Positions 60,362 to 64,000 of a stretch of DNA of 64,000 nucleotides are shown here, one piece after another; the stretch's first letter is position 1, and every line of letters starts with the position of its first letter. This stretch comes from Janthinobacterium sp. TND4EL3 (GTDB lineage Bacteria > Pseudomonadota > Gammaproteobacteria > Burkholderiales > Burkholderiaceae_D). The notes below the pieces were generated by a model. It was given only the letters and a program-made list of their open reading frames with translations, made no database searches and was not told the origin of the DNA. A program made the position numbers and the translations under genes. The DNA lies in contig NZ_FTMV01000007.1 in NCBI RefSeq assembly GCF_900156175.1, positions 124,001 to 188,000 on the forward strand, in the 5' to 3' direction.

Positions 60362-61222
60362 ATGAGTTCCAACCACGCCGCCGCACCTTATTATTTCGTG
60401 CCCGGGCCCTCGCGCTGGCCCATGCTGGGCGGCGCCAGCCTGCTGCTGACCATGATAGGCGCCTCGGCCTGGGTCAACGACGTGTCGTGGGGACCGTATC
60501 TGAACTTCATCGGCATCGCCGGCATCCTGCTGGTGCTGTACTTCTGGTTCGGCGATGCCATCGGCGAATCGGAAAAAGGCCTGTACAGCGAGCGCATCGA
60601 CCACTCCTTCCGCTGGAGCATGAGCTGGTTCATCTTCTCGGAAGTCATGTTCTTCGCCGCCTTCTTCGGCGCCCTGTTCTATGCGCGCAGCATCTCGATG
60701 CCATGGCTGGCCGACCTCGACCACAAGGTGATCTGGCCCGATTTCGCGGCCCACTGGGGCAATACGGGCCCGGCCGGCACGGTGCAGGAATTCACCACCA
60801 TGACGCCGTTCTGGATTCCGACCATCAATACGGCCCTGCTGCTGATGTCGGGCGTCACCCTGACGATCTCGCACCACGCGCTGCGCGCCGGCCACCGCGC
60901 CATGACGGCCCTGTTCCTGTTCGCCACCATCGTGCTGGGCGCCGTCTTCATGGGCTTCCAGGTCTACGAATACATCCACGCGTACAGCGAACTGAATTTG
61001 AAACTGACGTCCGGCATCTACGGCGCCACCTTCTTCATGCTGACGGGCTTCCACGGCTTCCACGTGACCCTGGGCGCCATCATGCTGTCCGTCATCCTGT
61101 ACCGTGTGCTGAAGGGCCACTTTACCCCCGAACACCACTTCGGCTTCGAAGGCGCCGCCTGGTACTGGCACTTTGTCGACGTCGTCTGGCTGGGCCTGTA
61201 CGTGGTCGTGTATTGGTTATAA
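60362..61222 (+). CDS. coxC: cytochrome c oxidase subunit III
   Basis: A 286-residue subunit with seven transmembrane helices. Diagnostic pieces are YFVPGPSRWPMLGG, SWFIFSEVMFFAAFFGALFYAR, LLLMSGVTLTISHHALRAGH, GLHVTLG-type GFHGFHVTLGAIML and WYWHFVDVVWLGLYVVVYW. Three consecutive ATG codons begin at 60356; the third (60362) is chosen because GAGGAG ends right before the first ATG and this gives a proper six-base spacing. It closes the cox operon; a terminator follows. Confidence 0.95.
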   Translation: MSSNHAAAPYYFVPGPSRWPMLGGASLLLTMIGASAWVNDVSWGPYLNFIGIAGILLVLYFWFGDAIGESEKGLYSERIDHSFRWSMSWFIFSEVMFFAAFFGALFYARSISMPWLADLDHKVIWPDFAAHWGNTGPAGTVQEFTTMTPFWIPTINTALLLMSGVTLTISHHALRAGHRAMTALFLFATIVLGAVFMGFQVYEYIHAYSELNLKLTSGIYGATFFMLTGFHGFHVTLGAIMLSVILYRVLKGHFTPEHHFGFEGAAWYWHFVDVVWLGLYVVVYWL

Positions 61223-61266
61223 TGGCGGGGCAGGGCAAGCGCCGTTGTTAGGCGGCCTGCAGCATG

Positions 61267-61305
61267 AAAAAAGCCGTACCGGGACATCCTGGGTACGGCT
61301 TTTTT
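61267..61305. terminator. bidirectional rho-independent terminator
   Basis: AAAAAAGCCGTACC (61267-61280) pairs with GGTACGGCTTTTTT (61292-61305). A and T tracts on both sides let it end both coxC and the convergent DUF2909 gene. Confidence 0.9.
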
Positions 61306-61343
61306 CTTAGCGTGAAGAATTTGCCAATCAGGCAAGAAGAAGC

Positions 61344-61544
61344 TTAATGTATGCCCGTCGGCTGGATGTAACCGAGATGATGCGCCAGCAGGATCAGCAA
61401 AAACAGGGTGATCGACAGGCCTACGCGTAGGGCCAGCGCCTGCACGGTGCGGTTGCTCTTGCCCTTGTCGCGCATGAGGAAGAACAGGGCCGAGCCCAGG
61501 CTGCCCAGGATCAGGATGAAGGCGATGGCAACGAGGATTTTCAT
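61344..61544 (-). CDS. DUF2909-type twin-transmembrane protein
   Basis: A 66-residue inner-membrane protein of two helices (ILVAIAFILILGSLGSALFFLM and LRVGLSITLFLLILLAHHLGYI) joined by the basic loop RDKGKSNRTVQA. The RDKG phrase and length match the DUF2909 family found beside cytochrome oxidase assembly genes. It starts at 61544, opposite to and only 36 bases from the SURF1 start. Function unknown. Confidence 0.83.
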   Translation of the reverse strand: MKILVAIAFILILGSLGSALFFLMRDKGKSNRTVQALALRVGLSITLFLLILLAHHLGYIQPTGIH

Positions 61545-61580
61545 GGATGGTAGCGCCAGGCTTGAGGAGGTTTCATTGTA

Positions 61581-62324
61581 ATGCGTATCCGCTTCCATTT
61601 TAGATGGATTCCATTTGTTGTAATGCTGCTACTGGTGGTGCTGGGGATTTCTCTGGCGCAATGGCAGCAGCGCCGTGGCGATGAAAAAGTCGCCCACGCC
61701 GCCCGGCTGGCGGCAGGCAACCAGGCCGCGCCGCTGGCCTTGACGGCCGCGCCCTTGTCGCTTGCCGATGCGCAAGCCATTGAATACCGCCGCGTCACCG
61801 TCACGGGCCATTTCGTGCCCGCCTGGACGGTCTACCTGGACAATCGCCCCTACAAGGGGCAGGCCGGTTTCCACGTGCTCACGCCATTTCAAATTGACGG
61901 TTCCGCCATGCACGTGCTGGTGGCGCAGGGCTGGTTGCCGCGCAACAATGCCGAGCGCACGCGCATTCCCGATTACGCGACACCGGCCGGCACGGTGACG
62001 ATTACCGGCATCGCGCGCCTGACTGCGGGCCATGTGATGGAACTGGGCACGGCGCCGCCGCTGGCGCCGCAGGCCATCGTGCAAAATGCCGATATCGCCC
62101 GGCTGGCGCAGGCCAGCGGCCTGGCCCTGCAGCCTCTCGTCATCGAACAAACGGCCGCCGGCGCGATGGCGCCGTCCGGCCAGCTTCCCGTGCGCGACTG
62201 GCCGGCGCCCGACCTGGGCGCCGACAAGCACCGCGGCTATGCCTTCCAGTGGTATGCCCTGGCACTGATGGCTTTTTTATTTTTTGTCTTTACAGGATTT
62301 CGACGTGCAAACAAACAGCCCTGA
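61581..62324 (+). CDS. SURF1-family cytochrome oxidase assembly protein
   Basis: A 247-residue inner-membrane protein with one helix at each end (FVVMLLLVVLGISLAQWQQRR and YALALMAFLFFVFTGFRR) and a periplasmic domain. Family motifs visible: GISLAQWQQRRGDEK, YLDNRPYKGQAGFHVLTPF, GWLPRN and GYAFQWYALALM. It helps insert heme a into subunit I. The following gene starts inside its last codons. Confidence 0.92.
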   Translation: MRIRFHFRWIPFVVMLLLVVLGISLAQWQQRRGDEKVAHAARLAAGNQAAPLALTAAPLSLADAQAIEYRRVTVTGHFVPAWTVYLDNRPYKGQAGFHVLTPFQIDGSAMHVLVAQGWLPRNNAERTRIPDYATPAGTVTITGIARLTAGHVMELGTAPPLAPQAIVQNADIARLAQASGLALQPLVIEQTAAGAMAPSGQLPVRDWPAPDLGADKHRGYAFQWYALALMAFLFFVFTGFRRANKQP

Positions 62325-62934
62325 AGCAATGCAAGACAACCGCGATAAACAGCTCCAGAACAGCGGACGCTGGAAACTGCTGGCCGTGGTGGCCGTATGC
62401 GCCTTTCCCATCATCGCCTCGTATTTCACGTATTACATCATCAAGCCGACGGGCCGCAACAATTACGGCGCCCTCATCGACCCGCGCCTGCACCCGATCC
62501 CCGAGGCGCAGCTGCGCGTGACGGAACTCGACGGCACGGCGTCGCCGCTGGCCCAATTCAAGGGCAAGTGGGTGCTGCTGCAAACGGGGCCGGCCGACTG
62601 CCAGGAAGCGTGCAAGAAACAGCTGTTCGCCATGCAGCAGTTGCGTTTGATGCAGGGCAAGGAACGCGAGCGCATCGAGCGCGTCTGGCTGGTGACGGAC
62701 GAGCAGCCGCTCGATACCCTCGTGATGCGCGAATTCGACGGCACCAGCATGCTGCGCGTCAATAGCGACGCCCTGAAGGCGTGGCTGCCCGTGGAGGCGG
62801 GCGGCAAGACGGACGAGCACCTGTACCTGATCGATCCGCTGGGCAACCTGATGATGCGCTTCCCGAAAGACGCGGACCCGAGCAAGGTCAAGAAAGACAT
62901 CGCCAAGCTGCTCAAAGCTTCGGCGATCGGTTGA
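62305..62934 (+). CDS. SCO-like thioredoxin-fold copper-chaperone-type protein
   Basis: A 209-residue membrane-anchored periplasmic protein. The GTG at 62305 is chosen because AGGA (62294-62297) lies at the right distance; it overlaps the SURF1 stop. One helix (LLAVVAVCAFPIIASYFTYYII, 25-46) is followed by a thioredoxin-like domain. SCO-type copper ligands appear as Cys99 and Cys103 (DCQEAC, CxxxC) and probably His172 in EHLYLIDPLG. It is shorter and more divergent than classical SCO1. Its place between SURF1 and ctaA supports a role in CuA assembly. Confidence 0.8.
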   Translation: MQTNSPEAMQDNRDKQLQNSGRWKLLAVVAVCAFPIIASYFTYYIIKPTGRNNYGALIDPRLHPIPEAQLRVTELDGTASPLAQFKGKWVLLQTGPADCQEACKKQLFAMQQLRLMQGKERERIERVWLVTDEQPLDTLVMREFDGTSMLRVNSDALKAWLPVEAGGKTDEHLYLIDPLGNLMMRFPKDADPSKVKKDIAKLLKASAIG

Positions 62935-62943
62935 GGAGCACGC

Positions 62944-64000
62944 ATGCCGACGATGCATCTTTCCGCGCTGGCCCAGCTGGGTTTGACGGGCTTGCTGGTG
63001 GCGCTGTTGCCTTTGAGCATGGTGTGGGTGTCCGCGGACGCCAATAAGTACCGCAAGCTCGTGTGGATCGCCGTCTTCCTGACGGTGGACCTGATCATGT
63101 TTGGCGGCTTTACGCGCCTGTCCGATTCCGGCCTGGGCTGCCCCGACTGGCCCGGTTGTTATGGTTCTGCCAATCCTTTCCTGGCGCATGAGCATATCGT
63201 GGCGGCCGAGACCCTGATGCCGACGGGTCCCGTCACGGTGGTGAAGGCGTGGATCGAGATGACGCACCGCTACCTGGCCATGGCCATCGGCGTCTTGATC
63301 GTGGCGATGATGGTGCAGGCGTGGCGCCAGTGGAAGAAAAACAAACGGGCAGAGTTCGCCCCCGCGCTGCCGACGGCGCTGTTCCTGTTCGTCTGCCTGC
63401 AAGGCGCGTTCGGCGCCTGGACCGTCACCTTGAAGCTGCAGCCCGTGATCGTCACTATCCACTTGCTGCTGGGCATGGGCTTGCTGGCCATGCTGACGTG
63501 GCTGGGCGGGCGCCAGGATAACGCCGTCTCCCCCCTGCAACGCGCCGATGCGGACGCTGCCGTGCTGCGCCCCGTGCGCGCGCTGGCCGTCCTGTCGCTC
63601 GTGCTGCTGACGGTGCAGATCGCGCTGGGCGGCTGGGTGAGCACCAACTACGCCACGCTGGCCTGCACGGATTTCCCCCTGTGCGGCGGCAAAGTCATAC
63701 CGGAGATGGATTTCGAGCATGGTTTCCACCTGTGGCGCGAACTGGGCAAGACGGCCGCCGGCCATTACCTGCCGTTTTCCGCGCTGACGGCCATCCACTG
63801 GGTGCACCGCAACTTCGCCTTCGTCGTGCTGGCCGGCGTCGGCTATACGGTGTGGCGCGCGTGGACATTGCCATCCCTGCGCGGCACGGCGCGGTGGATC
63901 GCCGCAGTGCTGGCCCTGCAGGCGGCCACGGGCCTGGCGACGATTTACCTGAGCTGGCCATTGTCGATTGCCGTCCTGCATAACGGCGGGGCGGCGCTGC
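62944..64000 (+). CDS. ctaA: heme A synthase (CtaA/Cox15), truncated by the window end
   Basis: The first 352 codons of the gene; no stop is reached. It starts at ATG 62944 behind GAGGAG, nine bases after the SCO-like gene. It is a multipass inner-membrane enzyme converting heme O to heme A. Recognisable motifs are MFGGFTRLSDSGLGCPDWPGCYG, with the conserved Cys pair, EMTHRYLAM (heme-ligand His), QPVIVTIHLLLGMG, VSTNYATLACTDFPLCGG, IHWVHRNFAFVV and VLHNGGAAL. The gene probably ends just beyond the window. Confidence 0.95.
   Translation, partial: MPTMHLSALAQLGLTGLLVALLPLSMVWVSADANKYRKLVWIAVFLTVDLIMFGGFTRLSDSGLGCPDWPGCYGSANPFLAHEHIVAAETLMPTGPVTVVKAWIEMTHRYLAMAIGVLIVAMMVQAWRQWKKNKRAEFAPALPTALFLFVCLQGAFGAWTVTLKLQPVIVTIHLLLGMGLLAMLTWLGGRQDNAVSPLQRADADAAVLRPVRALAVLSLVLLTVQIALGGWVSTNYATLACTDFPLCGGKVIPEMDFEHGFHLWRELGKTAAGHYLPFSALTAIHWVHRNFAFVVLAGVGYTVWRAWTLPSLRGTARWIAAVLALQAATGLATIYLSWPLSIAVLHNGGAAL

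Noticed and set aside
1-64000. Mobile elements, integrases, prophage or tRNA attachment sites
   Set aside because: No transposase, integrase or phage structural protein is found among the real genes, no long direct repeats are seen, and base composition is even except for short intergenic stretches.

Overview
The window is one contiguous piece of a GC-rich betaproteobacterial chromosome. Gene content and order point to the Burkholderiales, most likely Oxalobacteraceae and close to Janthinobacterium; the genus is inferred from overall protein character, not from a marker gene. Markers include a caa3-like cytochrome oxidase locus with its small assembly ORF, glcDEF, pilT-pilU, OxyR with the two redox cysteines, and DUF3717, DUF2970, DUF2909 and DUF2782 type proteins. 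Coding density is about 90%. I see no insertion sequence, prophage, CRISPR array, rRNA or tRNA.

Layout. 1-7 kb: the 3' end of a class III alcohol dehydrogenase, a secreted heptad-repeat protein, a GNAT acetyltransferase pair, the helicase uvrD, a membrane protein, homoserine kinase thrB and a DUF2782 protein. 7-17 kb: polA, a Tat-exported dienelactone hydrolase, a ZIP metal transporter, an ABC-F ATPase behind a candidate leader peptide, a sulfurtransferase, an EamA transporter and an orphan Rieske oxygenase. 17-20.5 kb: the tightly packed isoprenoid operon xseB-ispA-dxs. 20.5-27 kb: a FUSC-type efflux protein, a Fur-box-controlled TonB receptor with a di-heme peroxidase, and a cobalamin adenosyltransferase. 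27-31 kb: the glycolate oxidase operon glcDEF. 31-36 kb: a GGDEF/EAL protein and the pilT-pilU-glutathione peroxidase run. 36-42.5 kb: yggS, proC, a DUF3455 lipoprotein, a DUF883/YqjE/YqjK-like membrane trio, ubiA, oxyR, a DUF3717 protein and the heptose adenylyltransferase gene rfaE2.

42.7-52 kb is the most unusual part. Six genes on one strand, two joined by an ATGA overlap, encode a soluble unknown protein, an exported and anchored protein resembling a von Willebrand A domain, a small three-helix membrane protein, a 1232-residue tubulin/FtsZ-superfamily GTPase-like protein with a C-terminal GYF_2 domain, a zinc-ribbon/proline-rich/transmembrane/TPR protein and a glycine-zipper lipoprotein. 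Together they span cytosol, inner membrane, periplasm and probably outer membrane. They look like a dedicated envelope-associated tubulin-like machine of unknown function.

52-64 kb: a LysR regulator divergent from a class IV aminotransferase, trmL, comF, a BioC-like methyltransferase, and the terminal oxidase locus coxB-coxA-small ORF-ctaG-DUF2970-coxC, followed by a DUF2909 protein on the opposite strand and SURF1, a SCO-like protein and heme A synthase ctaA, which is cut by the window end. This last block supplies the oxidase, its copper chaperones and its heme A.
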